In this document: positions 34,257-44,288 of the stretch, one piece after another
How positions within the stretch are numbered: the stretch's first letter is position 1
Layout of the letters: the number at the start of each line of letters is the position of its first letter
Source of the DNA: Pseudidiomarina atlantica
GTDB taxonomy: Bacteria; Pseudomonadota; Gammaproteobacteria; Enterobacterales; Alteromonadaceae
DNA: 64,000 nucleotides
NCBI RefSeq assembly: GCF_000753735.1
Contig: NZ_JPIN01000001.1
Location: forward strand, 496,001-560,000
Direction: 5' to 3'
Program-made: the position numbers and the translations under genes
Notes under the pieces: model-generated
What the model was told of the DNA's origin: nothing
Database searches by the model: none
The model's input: only the letters and a program-made list of their open reading frames with translations

Positions 34257-37200
34257 GTCTAGCCAAATTAGCGGTACGGCGGCCGGTCACGGTCGCCATG
34301 TTCACTCTGGCAGTACTGTTGTTTGGCATGGTTTCACTTGGTCGTATACCAGTCACCTTGCTACCTGATCTGTCGTATCCAACCTTAACGGTTCGCACTG
34401 ACTACCCTGGCGGTGCACCCAGCGAAGTAGAACAACTGGTAAGCAAGCCGATTGAAGAAGCGCTCGGCACGGTAAAAGGCGTGCGTCGTATTGAATCTAT
34501 TTCGCGCGCAGGACAAAGCGATGTGTTACTGGAATTCGCTTGGGGCTCAGACATGGACATGGCGAGCCTTGATGTGCGCGAAAAAATGGACCTGGTGCCG
34601 TTACCTTTGGATTTAGAAAAACCGACACTGTTACGGTTTAATCCAGCCGAAGAACCGATCTTCCGATTAGCGCTCGGTTATCAAGACCTAGCGGACCCGA
34701 ACGTAGACGAATTAAAGCGCCTACGTACTTTTGCCGATGAGGAACTCAAGCGTCATCTCGAGAGTATTGAAGGCGTCGCTTCCGTGCGTCTCGGTGGCGG
34801 TTTAGAAGACGAAATTCAAGTCTTGGTTAATGAACAAAAAGCAACGCAGTTGCAAATTCCGATGAGTCTCATCATGCAACGCCTGAACGAGGAAAATATT
34901 AACTTATCTGGCGGTCGCCTCGAGGCCCAACGTGCTGAATATCTCGTGCGAACGCTTAACCAATTCGAAAATTTAGATGACATTCGCAACATATATATTG
35001 CCACCCGTAATGAACGTCCGATTCTCTTGAACGATATCGCGACCGTCACCAACAATTACAAAGAACGTGACTCAATCAGTCGCATTGCCGGTAGCGAAGC
35101 TGTCGAAGTTTCATTGTATAAAGAAGGTGATGCGAATACGGTGCAGGTTTCAAAAGCGATTCAAAGTCATTTAGCCTACCTGCAGCAACGCGAAGTCATT
35201 CCGGCGCAATACCAAATCACTCCTATTTCGGATCAAGCGGTATTTATTGAAGCCGCAATAGCGGAAGTGCGGGATGCGGCGATTTTTGGTGGCCTCTTGG
35301 CAATGGTGATCATTTATCTATTTCTACAGCGAGTGTGGCCTACGGTCATTATCTCGCTCGCCATTCCTATTTCGATTATCGCCACCTTTAACCTAATGCA
35401 TGGCTATCAGATTTCACTCAATATGATGTCCTTAGGCGGTATTGCTTTAGCAGTTGGAATGTTGGTCGACAACGCCATCGTGGTGTTGGAAAATATTGCT
35501 CGCCACAATGAATCCAGTGACGCAGCCACCGCAGCCGAACGCGGCACCACTGAAGTCACCGGAGCGATTATTGCTTCAACCTTAACAACCATGGCGGTGT
35601 TCTTTCCATTAGTATTTGTCGAGGGCTTGGCCGGACAATTGTTTGCCGATCAGGCCTTAACCGTCACTTTCTCATTGTTGGCATCGCTCTTGGTTGCCTT
35701 GACCTTGATTCCGATGCTTTCAGCCAAGCAAAAAAGCGCTGATGCCGCCATTACTGCACAGCAGCATTTTGCGCCAGCAGCAGTGCGTTCGGGATGGCGT
35801 TTCTGGCTCGTCACGCCGTTGCTACTAGTGTTCCGTTGGTTGCCTCTTGCTATTGTGACCGCCATAACTTTTGTCTGGCGCGGACTTAGCAAAGCACTCG
35901 GATGGTTAGTGCGACCTTTGTTGCGTGGCTTCGACTGGCTTTATCAGCGTCTTGCCGGTGGCTACCAACGCTTGCTCAATGCCGCGTTAGCAAAGGCCAG
36001 ACTCACCCTCGCCGTAATCGTGGCGGTCGCTGCCGGTTGTTATGCCCTAGTCCCCCTATTACCGGTAAGTTTGCTGCCGAGCATGGCACAGGGTGAATTC
36101 TACGTAGAAGTAGAGTTACAACCAGGGGCAACCATTACTGAAACCGATGCAGTCCTTAATGGTCTCGCAACCCACTTAGCAGCGAATGAAGAACTCAGCC
36201 AGAGCGTTAAACAGGCCTATAGCATCGCTGGGACCGGCAGCTTGCTTAATGCCGCACCAGGCCAGAATGGCAATCAATGGGGGCGCTTTAATGTGGTCAT
36301 GGCCGATGCCAGCAATGTGTTTGCCGAGCAGCGTGTGCAAAATTACTTGCGCGAGTACGCCGCGCGCATTCCTGGTGTGAGCGTTAAACTCGGCCGCCCT
36401 GAATTATTTAATTTCAGCAGCCCGATTGCGATTGAAATCACTGGTTATGAGCTTGATCTCTTACAACAAGCAGCACGAAAGGTTGCGACTGAATTAGGCC
36501 AAGATGCGCGTTTTACCGATATCCAAACCAACATGAGTGATGGTCAGCCAGAAATCGCGATTCTCTTTGACCATGCGCGCTTGGCACAATACGGCTTAAC
36601 CAGTGCCGCGGTGTCTGAGTTACTGGCGACCAAAATTGGTGGCCGCGTGGCAACCCAATTCAGTCTTGAAGATCGGAAAATTGATATCTTAGTGCGCAGC
36701 CAACAAGCTGATCGTGATTCGTTGCGCGACCTGCAACAAATGGTAGTGAATCCCGGTGCGGAACGCGAAATCCCTTTGCAAGCAGTTGCTGACATTCAAC
36801 AGATCATGGGGCCTAGTGAGATCACACGTATCGACCAAGAGCGTACCGCTGTGGTGAGTGCTAACCTTGCCTATGGCGATCTTGGTGCAGCCGTCGCCGC
36901 AGTTGAACAAATACTTGACGAGGTACAACTCCCACTCACAGTCGATGCCAATATCGCCGGACAAAATGCCGAGATGCAGCAGTCATTTCGATCACTCCAA
37001 ATGGCCTTAGCCTTGGCTGTGTTCTTAGTCTATTTGATTATGGCTTCGCAGTTTGAATCGCTGTTGCACCCGTTCTTCATTTTATTCAGCGTGCCGTTGG
37101 CGGGGGCCGGATCGGTACTCGGCTTGTATTTGCTAGGCACGGAACTCAGTGTGATCGTCTTTATTGGCTTGATCATGCTGGCGGGGGTAGTGGTCAACAA

Positions 37201-37504
37201 CGCGATTGTCCTTGTCGACCGTATCAATCAACTGCGCCAGCAAGGTGCTGATCGCTTGACCGCCGTTTCCCAAGCAGCACAGCAGCGCTTACGCCCGATT
37301 TTGATGACCATGTTTACCACGGTACTCGGCTTATTGCCACTCGCCTTGGGGCTAGGTGAAGGTGCAGAGATCCGCGCACCGATGGCGATTAGCGTCATCG
37401 CTGGCTTGCTGTTCTCTACCCTACTTACCTTGCTGTTCATCCCTTGCCTGTACTTACTGGTTGATCGTAAGCAAGTGCGGACTGTGACAGAGGAGCAAGC
37501 CTAA
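34253..37504 (+). CDS. RND efflux transporter permease, first of tandem pair
   Basis: Proton-driven exporter of the HAE-RND family, 1083 aa. It has the usual 12 helices and two large periplasmic loops, N-terminal AVRRPVTVAM and TM4 with GMLVDNAIVVLEN, where the second Asp of the AcrB VDDA motif is Asn. Between TM6 and TM7 there is an extra hydrophobic insertion (about residues 505-570, rich in Trp, Leu and Phe) not found in AcrB, possibly extra membrane helices. The start overlaps the adaptor (ATGA); the stop overlaps the next pump (TAATG). Confidence 0.92.
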   Translation: MSLAKLAVRRPVTVAMFTLAVLLFGMVSLGRIPVTLLPDLSYPTLTVRTDYPGGAPSEVEQLVSKPIEEALGTVKGVRRIESISRAGQSDVLLEFAWGSDMDMASLDVREKMDLVPLPLDLEKPTLLRFNPAEEPIFRLALGYQDLADPNVDELKRLRTFADEELKRHLESIEGVASVRLGGGLEDEIQVLVNEQKATQLQIPMSLIMQRLNEENINLSGGRLEAQRAEYLVRTLNQFENLDDIRNIYIATRNERPILLNDIATVTNNYKERDSISRIAGSEAVEVSLYKEGDANTVQVSKAIQSHLAYLQQREVIPAQYQITPISDQAVFIEAAIAEVRDAAIFGGLLAMVIIYLFLQRVWPTVIISLAIPISIIATFNLMHGYQISLNMMSLGGIALAVGMLVDNAIVVLENIARHNESSDAATAAERGTTEVTGAIIASTLTTMAVFFPLVFVEGLAGQLFADQALTVTFSLLASLLVALTLIPMLSAKQKSADAAITAQQHFAPAAVRSGWRFWLVTPLLLVFRWLPLAIVTAITFVWRGLSKALGWLVRPLLRGFDWLYQRLAGGYQRLLNAALAKARLTLAVIVAVAAGCYALVPLLPVSLLPSMAQGEFYVEVELQPGATITETDAVLNGLATHLAANEELSQSVKQAYSIAGTGSLLNAAPGQNGNQWGRFNVVMADASNVFAEQRVQNYLREYAARIPGVSVKLGRPELFNFSSPIAIEITGYELDLLQQAARKVATELGQDARFTDIQTNMSDGQPEIAILFDHARLAQYGLTSAAVSELLATKIGGRVATQFSLEDRKIDILVRSQQADRDSLRDLQQMVVNPGAEREIPLQAVADIQQIMGPSEITRIDQERTAVVSANLAYGDLGAAVAAVEQILDEVQLPLTVDANIAGQNAEMQQSFRSLQMALALAVFLVYLIMASQFESLLHPFFILFSVPLAGAGSVLGLYLLGTELSVIVFIGLIMLAGVVVNNAIVLVDRINQLRQQGADRLTAVSQAAQQRLRPILMTMFTTVLGLLPLALGLGEGAEIRAPMAISVIAGLLFSTLLTLLFIPCLYLLVDRKQVRTVTEEQA

Positions 37505-40500
37505 TGACTGCTGCTGAAATAGGCGCTAGCCTTGCCCGTCTTGCCTTGCGTCGCCCAGTCACTATTTGCATGCTGTTTGTCTCGATGCTACTGCTCGGCG
37601 CGATCAGTTCGCGTCTCCTGCCGCTGGAGAAGTTTCCGGGTATCGAAATACCCGAAATGGTAGTGACCGTGCCCTATCCTAATTCAACTCCAGCTGAAGT
37701 TGAGCGCCTGATCACGCGCCCATTAGAGGAAGCTTTGGCGACCATCAGCAACATCAAACGTATGCGTTCGTATTCCTCTGGCGATAACGCGCAAGTGGTG
37801 TTGCAATTCGAATGGGGTGAAGACATCAATGCCAAAAGCATTGAAGCTCGCGAAAAAGTCGATGCAGTCAAACACTTGTTGCCGGACGATATCGGACGCG
37901 TTCAGGTGATGCAGTTTAACACCGAAGATATGCCGGTATTTCAGTTACGGATATCCAGTCAGCGCGACCTTAACAACGCTTACGACTTGTTAGATCGCAG
38001 CTTAAGGCGGCCAATTGAACGGGTCGAAGGTGTATCACAAGTCACTTTGTACGGCGTTGAAAAACAGAACATTGTGATTCGTCTCGATCAACAACGGTTG
38101 CTGCAACATCAACTCGATGCCGCCGACATTACTGCGCGCTTGCGGGCGGCGAATTTCTCGTTGACCGCTGGCTATATCGAAAATGACAACGAGCGTATCT
38201 TGGTGAATCCAATTGGTGAGTTTCAGTCTGAGTATGAGATTCGGCAGTTCCCGATTACCTCCCAGCTTAAGCTCGGCGACATCGCCACAGTTCAGCGCGA
38301 AATGCCGCGTAAAACCGATGGCCGTCATTTAGACCAAACCTATGCGATTGGTATGGATGTGTTCAAGGAGTCGTCGCAAAACTTAGTCGAAGTGTCTGAA
38401 CGGGTGCGTGCCGTAGTTGATGAGATACGTAACGACCCTCAATTCAATGGCATCAATCTGTATGTCATGGATGACACCGCGAAAAGTGTCAAAACTTCAC
38501 TCCACGACCTCTTGATTGCGGGTCTCATTGGCGCCGGTTTATCCTTTATCGTGCTGTATTTGTTTTTGCGTAATCTGGTCACCACGCTAGTGGTCGTGTT
38601 GTCGGTGCCTATTGCTATTTGTATTGCATTGGGCGGAATGTACTTTCTAGGCTATTCATTGAATGTACTGTCGCTAATGGGCTTAATGCTCGCCGTGGGG
38701 ATGTTGGTCGACAACGCAGTGGTTATCACTGAGAGTATCCAGTACGAAGTTGAACAAGGCTATCAAGCCGAGCAAGCAACCTTGCGCGGTGTCGGCAATG
38801 TGTCGTTGGCAGTGCTTGCCGGTACCCTCACCACAGCGATTGTCTTTTTACCTAATATTTTTGGCAAAAAGATCGACATCACGATATTTCTTGAGCACAC
38901 CGCTGTCGCAATTTGTTTGTCGCTATTGGCTTCTTTATTGATTGCACAGACACTGATTCCGCTGTTGGCCAGTAAACTGACACGAGTGATGGGCTCACGT
39001 AAACCGCAAGAACGCCCGTCGCGCTATCGCAAGCTGTTGCAATGGAGCTGGCGTCACCCACGTTGGACTGGTTTTTTTGCCATCCTCGTGTTAGCCAGTA
39101 TTGTGGTGCCTATGGGGGCTGTCACGGGCGATCAAGATCCTGAAGGATTCAATGACCGCCTATTTATCAATTACAACCTGCATCAACAGTACAGCCTCAA
39201 AGAGGTCGAAGATGAAGTCAGTCAATTTGAAGACTTTCTCTACGCCAACAAAGAGGCGTTCTACATTGATGCGGTGTACTCCTATTACACGCCTAATCAC
39301 GCTATCTCGACGGTTTTATTACAGCCTGAGCGTCCGATCAAAATGGGCGAGTTAATGGAAACCATGCGCACACAATTTCCCAAAATGTTGCGCAGTGAAC
39401 CGCAATTCGGTTGGGGCGGTGGTAATGAAGGGATTAGCATTACCCTCAATGGTCAATCAACCCAGGTACTACAAGACTTAACTGAGCGCTTTATTCCGCT
39501 GTTGGCAAGTATCGAGGGCTTGAGCGACTTACGCAGTGAGGCAGAGGCAGGTCAATTTGAATATGTCGTGAAAATCGACCGTGAACGCGCCCACCGCATT
39601 GGTTTGAGTAGCGCTGCTGTCGCCCAGCAAATTGCGACCGCATTGCGGGGCCAACGGTTGCGCTCATTCCGTGGTGACCCGAACGGCGAGATCCCATTGC
39701 GCATTGCCTTCGATGAAGATTTGGAAACTTCGCTGGAAGCACTACAAAATTTACCCGTCGTTCAACTCGATGGGCGCACGGTACCTTTGGCGGCTGTCGC
39801 TGATTTTCGCATTCAACCTCGGCTGGGTGGAATTCGCCGGCAAGATCGACGCACCTCGTTAGCGATTCAAGCAAACATTAACAACGAGGTGTTAACACTT
39901 GATCAAGCCCGTCAGGAGATCACTCAACTGCTCGATCAAGTGTCCCTGCCCGACGGCTATACTTGGTCATTAGATGGTAGCTTCCAGCGTCAACAAGAAG
40001 CTGAAAACGTGATGTTGGTCAATACCCTGCTCGCAGTCGTAATGATTTATATCGTAATGGCAGCGTTGTTTGAATCGGTATTGCTGCCGACCTCGGTCAT
40101 CACTTCGTTGCTGTTTTCGATTGTGGGCGTATTCTGGGCTTTGATGCTTACCGGTCAAGGGATGTCGATTATGGCCATGATAGGTATCTTGATCTTGATG
40201 GGTATCGTGGTGAATAACGGCATTGTGCTGGTCGACCGGATTAATCAGTTACTTGCCGAAGGCCAGACGTTGGAACATGCCATTATTGAAGGCAGCGTTA
40301 GCCGCCTACGGCCGATTCTGATGACGGTAGCGACCACCGTTTTGGGCTTAGTTCCGTTAGCATTTGGTACCACGCAAATCGGTGGTGACGGCCCGCCCTA
40401 TGCGCCAATGGCGATTGCTATCATCGGTGGTCTGTTGCTATCGACGCTGACCAGTTTGTTCTTGGTCCCGTATGTCTACGCACGGCTATTGTGGTGGCGG

Positions 40501-40563
40501 GAGCGTTGGCACGCGCTCAAAGCACGTGCCGGCGGCTATGTTAGTCGAGTAATTGCTGATTAG
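37504..40563 (+). CDS. RND efflux transporter permease, second of tandem pair
   Basis: A second RND pump, 1019 aa, clearly different from the first ([12 protein letters not shown]4 [14 protein letters not shown]) and without the extra insertion. Tandem pumps behind one adaptor can form heterotrimers, as MdtB and MdtC do; whether these do is inference. Translation is coupled to the first pump by a one-base overlap. The 3' end overlaps kdsB convergently by 23 bases, so the last eight codons share DNA with kdsB. Confidence 0.92.
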   Translation: MTAAEIGASLARLALRRPVTICMLFVSMLLLGAISSRLLPLEKFPGIEIPEMVVTVPYPNSTPAEVERLITRPLEEALATISNIKRMRSYSSGDNAQVVLQFEWGEDINAKSIEAREKVDAVKHLLPDDIGRVQVMQFNTEDMPVFQLRISSQRDLNNAYDLLDRSLRRPIERVEGVSQVTLYGVEKQNIVIRLDQQRLLQHQLDAADITARLRAANFSLTAGYIENDNERILVNPIGEFQSEYEIRQFPITSQLKLGDIATVQREMPRKTDGRHLDQTYAIGMDVFKESSQNLVEVSERVRAVVDEIRNDPQFNGINLYVMDDTAKSVKTSLHDLLIAGLIGAGLSFIVLYLFLRNLVTTLVVVLSVPIAICIALGGMYFLGYSLNVLSLMGLMLAVGMLVDNAVVITESIQYEVEQGYQAEQATLRGVGNVSLAVLAGTLTTAIVFLPNIFGKKIDITIFLEHTAVAICLSLLASLLIAQTLIPLLASKLTRVMGSRKPQERPSRYRKLLQWSWRHPRWTGFFAILVLASIVVPMGAVTGDQDPEGFNDRLFINYNLHQQYSLKEVEDEVSQFEDFLYANKEAFYIDAVYSYYTPNHAISTVLLQPERPIKMGELMETMRTQFPKMLRSEPQFGWGGGNEGISITLNGQSTQVLQDLTERFIPLLASIEGLSDLRSEAEAGQFEYVVKIDRERAHRIGLSSAAVAQQIATALRGQRLRSFRGDPNGEIPLRIAFDEDLETSLEALQNLPVVQLDGRTVPLAAVADFRIQPRLGGIRRQDRRTSLAIQANINNEVLTLDQARQEITQLLDQVSLPDGYTWSLDGSFQRQQEAENVMLVNTLLAVVMIYIVMAALFESVLLPTSVITSLLFSIVGVFWALMLTGQGMSIMAMIGILILMGIVVNNGIVLVDRINQLLAEGQTLEHAIIEGSVSRLRPILMTVATTVLGLVPLAFGTTQIGGDGPPYAPMAIAIIGGLLLSTLTSLFLVPYVYARLLWWRERWHALKARAGGYVSRVIAD

Positions 40564-41293
40564 CACGATCAAGGTCGGCTGGCGTATCAATGCCAGCCGG
40601 CGGATTGGCAATAGCCTCGGCTACATGAATACGCTCGCCATACCAAAGAACCCGTAATTGTTCTAGCGATTCGATTTTCTCCAACGGACTCGGTTCCCAC
40701 TCGATGTAACGCCAAACAAAACCAGCGCGGTAAGCGTAAATACCGATATGGCGTTGGTAATTCGCCAGTTCACCGATTTTGTCATGGGCCAGCGCGTCAC
40801 GTTCGTACGGAATCGGCGCCCGCGAGAAATACAACGCATAGCCATTACTATCGGTCACCACCTTTACCGCATTCGGATTCAGCACTTCTTCAACGTTATG
40901 AATCGGCACCGCCAAGGTGGCCATTTGAGCGACCTTTTGATTGCGCAGGTTATCTGCCACTTGGCGGATAATTTCCGGTGGAATAAAAGGTTCATCACCT
41001 TGCACGTTGACCACGACTTGATCATCAGCAATCGCCAAGTAATCAATCACTTCAGCAATTCGCTCGGTACCTGACTGATGATGCGGGGCAGTCATCATAG
41101 CGCGCCCACCGAAGGCTTCAACGGCATCAACAATGCGTTGATCATCGGTCGCGACAATTACTTCGGCGGCACCAGCGGCGGTAGCGCGTTCATAGACACG
41201 CTGAATCATCGATTTGTTGCCGATCATGGCAAGTGGCTTGCCCGGTAATCGCGTCGATGCATAGCGGGCGGGTATGATGACAGTGAAACTCAT
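40541..41293 (-). CDS. kdsB: 3-deoxy-manno-octulosonate cytidylyltransferase
   Basis: Activates KDO as CMP-KDO for lipopolysaccharide inner-core synthesis. The 250-aa protein has the nucleotidyl-transferase start [26 protein letters not shown] with the metal-binding Asp, and YFSRAPIPY. Last gene of the msbA-lpxK-trm112-kdsB cluster, starting in a four-base overlap (ATGA) with the preceding gene. It is of normal length despite the convergent overlap with the RND gene. Confidence 0.96.
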   Translation of the reverse strand: MSFTVIIPARYASTRLPGKPLAMIGNKSMIQRVYERATAAGAAEVIVATDDQRIVDAVEAFGGRAMMTAPHHQSGTERIAEVIDYLAIADDQVVVNVQGDEPFIPPEIIRQVADNLRNQKVAQMATLAVPIHNVEEVLNPNAVKVVTDSNGYALYFSRAPIPYERDALAHDKIGELANYQRHIGIYAYRAGFVWRYIEWEPSPLEKIESLEQLRVLWYGERIHVAEAIANPPAGIDTPADLDRANQQLLD

Positions 41294-41487
41294 TTCGGCA
41301 ACTGCTCCAATTCGTCAGCGCTTACTTGCCGCGCTGCACTCTCTAGTAAATGGGGAATCTGGTTACGTACCGGATAGGCGAGTCGATCGCCACGGCAAAT
41401 CAATTCTTGTGCTTCAGCTTGCCATATCAGCTTACCCTTGCACAGTGGGCATACTAATAATGCAAGGGTGCGTTCATCAAGCGTCAT
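41290..41487 (-). CDS. ycaR: Trm112 family protein (YcaR-like)
   Basis: A 65-aa protein with the Trm112-type zinc-ribbon start [11 protein letters not shown] and the second half [21 protein letters not shown]. Only three of the usual four cysteines are seen, as in E. coli YcaR. Its location between lpxK and kdsB is conserved in gammaproteobacteria. Function uncertain; possibly a partner protein of methyltransferases or LPS enzymes. It overlaps lpxK by 11 bases. Confidence 0.9.
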   Translation of the reverse strand: MTLDERTLALLVCPLCKGKLIWQAEAQELICRGDRLAYPVRNQIPHLLESAARQVSADELEQLPK

Positions 41488-42475
41488 ATCGTGCGTTCCT
41501 TAAAGCCTGCTGCAATTGCTGCCAAAATGCCTCGGGCAGCTGTGCTTTCACCGGCAAATAATAACAAGCTTGCGCGGGGTTGCCACGCCATTTTGTGGCA
41601 TCCTTTTCGGTCATCAGCACTACATCATAGTTACTCACGGCAGCGTAGTCGGCATCGCTAAATGCATGGTGATCGGCAAATGCGCGGGTCGTAAAATCTC
41701 GTTTTTCTAAGGTTCCGACCGTAGCAAAAAAGCGTTCAGGATGACCAATGCCGGCAACCACCAAGGTCTTACCTTCAGGTAACTTATCCACGGGCATATC
41801 GTCACTCAGCCGCCGCCAACGCTGCGCTTGTAGTACCATTTGATAAGGCTGCACGGCGCATGGTAACGAGTTGTTTAGCTTGCCATTAGTTATGACCGCA
41901 TCGACTGATTGCAGGCGCGCTGGTGCTTCGCGCAATGGTCCCATAGGTAAACGCCAACCGTTGCCAACACCGCGCTGGCCGTCGATAACCGCAATTTCAA
42001 ACTGCCGTGGCAAAGCATAATGTTGCAGGCCGTCGTCACTGATAATCACTGTGGTACTAGGTGCTTGTTGTAGCAGCCATAAGGCCGCTTGATAACGATC
42101 AGGCGCCACCACCATCGGCACTTGAGTGCGACGTGCGAGTAACAAGGGTTCATCGCCACAACGTTGCGCATCGCTCTGCGCAGTTACACTATAAGGAAAC
42201 GGCCCACGCCCACCATAACCACGCGAGATAATTCCTGGGCGTTCGCCCTGCGCTTTGAGGTAATCGACGAGCGCCAGTGTCACTGGCGTTTTGCCGGTAC
42301 CACCGACGCTGATGTTGCCCACCACAATCACTGGTACAGGTAGTGGTTTCGCAGGAAAGTAACGGAAGCGCAACCGACGCAAACCGCTCAGCGCGACGAA
42401 TAGCAGTTGCAACGGCCAAAGTAACCACAGCCAAAGCGGCGCCCGAGATTGATACCAGGCTCGCTGTAGACGCAT
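41477..42475 (-). CDS. lpxK: Tetraacyldisaccharide 4'-kinase
   Basis: Phosphorylates the 4' position of the lipid A precursor disaccharide at the inner membrane. The 332-aa protein has an N-terminal membrane helix (about 15-34), the P-loop-like VGGTGKTPV, ISDDGLQHY and the PMGPLREA segment. Start at 42475 shares a base with the msbA stop (TAATG). Part of the msbA-lpxK-ycaR-kdsB cluster. Confidence 0.96.
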   Translation of the reverse strand: MRLQRAWYQSRAPLWLWLLWPLQLLFVALSGLRRLRFRYFPAKPLPVPVIVVGNISVGGTGKTPVTLALVDYLKAQGERPGIISRGYGGRGPFPYSVTAQSDAQRCGDEPLLLARRTQVPMVVAPDRYQAALWLLQQAPSTTVIISDDGLQHYALPRQFEIAVIDGQRGVGNGWRLPMGPLREAPARLQSVDAVITNGKLNNSLPCAVQPYQMVLQAQRWRRLSDDMPVDKLPEGKTLVVAGIGHPERFFATVGTLEKRDFTTRAFADHHAFSDADYAAVSNYDVVLMTEKDATKWRGNPAQACYYLPVKAQLPEAFWQQLQQALRNARYDA

Positions 42476-44226
42476 TAATGCACCTCGCCACCGAATTGCA
42501 GGCTGTGTAGTTGGTAGTAAGCACCCTGCTGTTCGAGCAATTGTTTATGGCTGCCGCGCTCAACCACGGCACCATCTTCCAGCACGATGATCTCATCGGC
42601 CTTTTCGATGGTCGATAGGCGGTGCGCAATCACAATTGAGGTGCGGTTTTGCTGTAGATCCTGCAAGGCACTCTGAATGTGACGTTCAGATTCGGTATCC
42701 AATGCCGATGTTGCCTCATCCAGAATCAGAATTGGCGCATCGCGCAACAGAGCACGCGCAATGGCAATACGCTGCCGCTGACCACCAGAGAGCATCACGC
42801 CATTCTCGCCGACCATGGTATCCAAACCATTCGGCAAGTTATCGGTAAACTCAGTCACGTACGCACGTTCCGCCGCTTCGCGGATGCGTTCTGCAGTCAC
42901 TTCGCCATGCGCACCGTAAGCAATATTGTTGGCTATCGAATCGTTGAACAAAGTGACATGCTGCGACACTAAGGCAAACTGGCGGCGCAGTGACTTCAAT
43001 TTATAATCATAAATATCAGTGCCATCGAGCTTAATGACGCCTTGTTGCGGGCGATAAAAGCGCGTAATCAAATTCGAAATAGTCGATTTACCACTACCTG
43101 AACGACCGACCAAAGCGAGCGTTTTGCCCGGTTGCAAATGGAAGCTAACATCATCCAAGGCGGGTGCATCGGTGTCATCGTAATTAAAGGTGACGTGCTC
43201 AAACTCGATTTCTCCACGCGCTCGATCCATGACTTTACTGCCACTATCGACTTCTGGCTGCTCGTCGAGCACGGCGAAAATGCTCTGCGCAGCCGCAATA
43301 CCTTTTTGAAAATCAGCATTGACCGTGGTCAGTTGTTTCAACGGTCTTAGCAACATCAACATTGCCGTCAGTAAAGTCGTAAAAGCACCAGCGGTTAACT
43401 GAGTCAGCATTTCTGGAAAACTTGCCAAGACTAAAACCATCGACAGACTAAATGAGGCAATCAATTGAATCATCGAGGTGCTGATGGTTTGTGAATTGAT
43501 CAACTTCATATTCTGATTGCGCGTAACATTGACGACGTCATTAAAACGCTTCGATTCGCGTTTTTGACCTTCGTACATCACCACTACTTTATGCCCGTTA
43601 ATCATCTGTTCAGCAGTGGTCGTAACGTCCCCCATCGCCGCTTGAATGCGACTTGAGACTTTGCGAAAGCGTTTGGAGACCACTGAGACAATTTTGGCAA
43701 TCACCGGGCCGACAATAAGAAATACCAAGGATAATTGCCAGCTGTGATAAAACATTAGCGCCAATAGGCCAATAACGAAGGCGCCATCGCGGACTAAAAT
43801 TAACACAGCACGGCTGGTCGCTTCGGCAACTTGCTGCGTGGTGTAGGTAATTTTAGAGATCAAATCACCGGTCGAGTGCTTGTCGTGAAACGACACCGGC
43901 AATTTCATCATATGGTCAAACAACTGCTGTCGAAGCGTGGTCACCACCCGAAAGCCGACCCAGTTTAAAAAGTAGGTCGAGATGAAATTAAAGAGCCCAC
44001 GCAGCACAAAAATAATGGGTACAAAGGCAGCGCCATACAGCAATATCGTTGGATCGCTTTGCGTCAAACCATCATCGATCAGGGTTTGGATTTGCGAAAA
44101 GAAGAAAGTATCAACACCGGCATAACCGATCATGCCAAAAATCGAAAAGATAAACGCCGCACGATACGGTTTGATGTACGCCATTAAGCGGCGAAAGGTC
44201 TTTTGTTTTACTGTCTCTGCAGTCAT
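42475..44226 (-). CDS. msbA: Lipid A export ABC transporter ATP-binding/permease MsbA
   Basis: Flips lipid A core across the inner membrane. The 583-aa protein has six N-terminal helices (about 1-320) and an ABC domain with Walker A GRSGSGKST, signature LSGGQRQR, Walker B ILILDEATSALD and the switch His IVIAHRLST. Homodimer. It lies 62 bases downstream of comEC on the same strand. Confidence 0.97.
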   Translation of the reverse strand: MTAETVKQKTFRRLMAYIKPYRAAFIFSIFGMIGYAGVDTFFFSQIQTLIDDGLTQSDPTILLYGAAFVPIIFVLRGLFNFISTYFLNWVGFRVVTTLRQQLFDHMMKLPVSFHDKHSTGDLISKITYTTQQVAEATSRAVLILVRDGAFVIGLLALMFYHSWQLSLVFLIVGPVIAKIVSVVSKRFRKVSSRIQAAMGDVTTTAEQMINGHKVVVMYEGQKRESKRFNDVVNVTRNQNMKLINSQTISTSMIQLIASFSLSMVLVLASFPEMLTQLTAGAFTTLLTAMLMLLRPLKQLTTVNADFQKGIAAAQSIFAVLDEQPEVDSGSKVMDRARGEIEFEHVTFNYDDTDAPALDDVSFHLQPGKTLALVGRSGSGKSTISNLITRFYRPQQGVIKLDGTDIYDYKLKSLRRQFALVSQHVTLFNDSIANNIAYGAHGEVTAERIREAAERAYVTEFTDNLPNGLDTMVGENGVMLSGGQRQRIAIARALLRDAPILILDEATSALDTESERHIQSALQDLQQNRTSIVIAHRLSTIEKADEIIVLEDGAVVERGSHKQLLEQQGAYYQLHSLQFGGEVH

Positions 44227-44288
44227 GCATCAGATTCATATAGCAAATAATGCGTTCATTCTAACCGCTTTCAGGGGTAACTGGCTAG

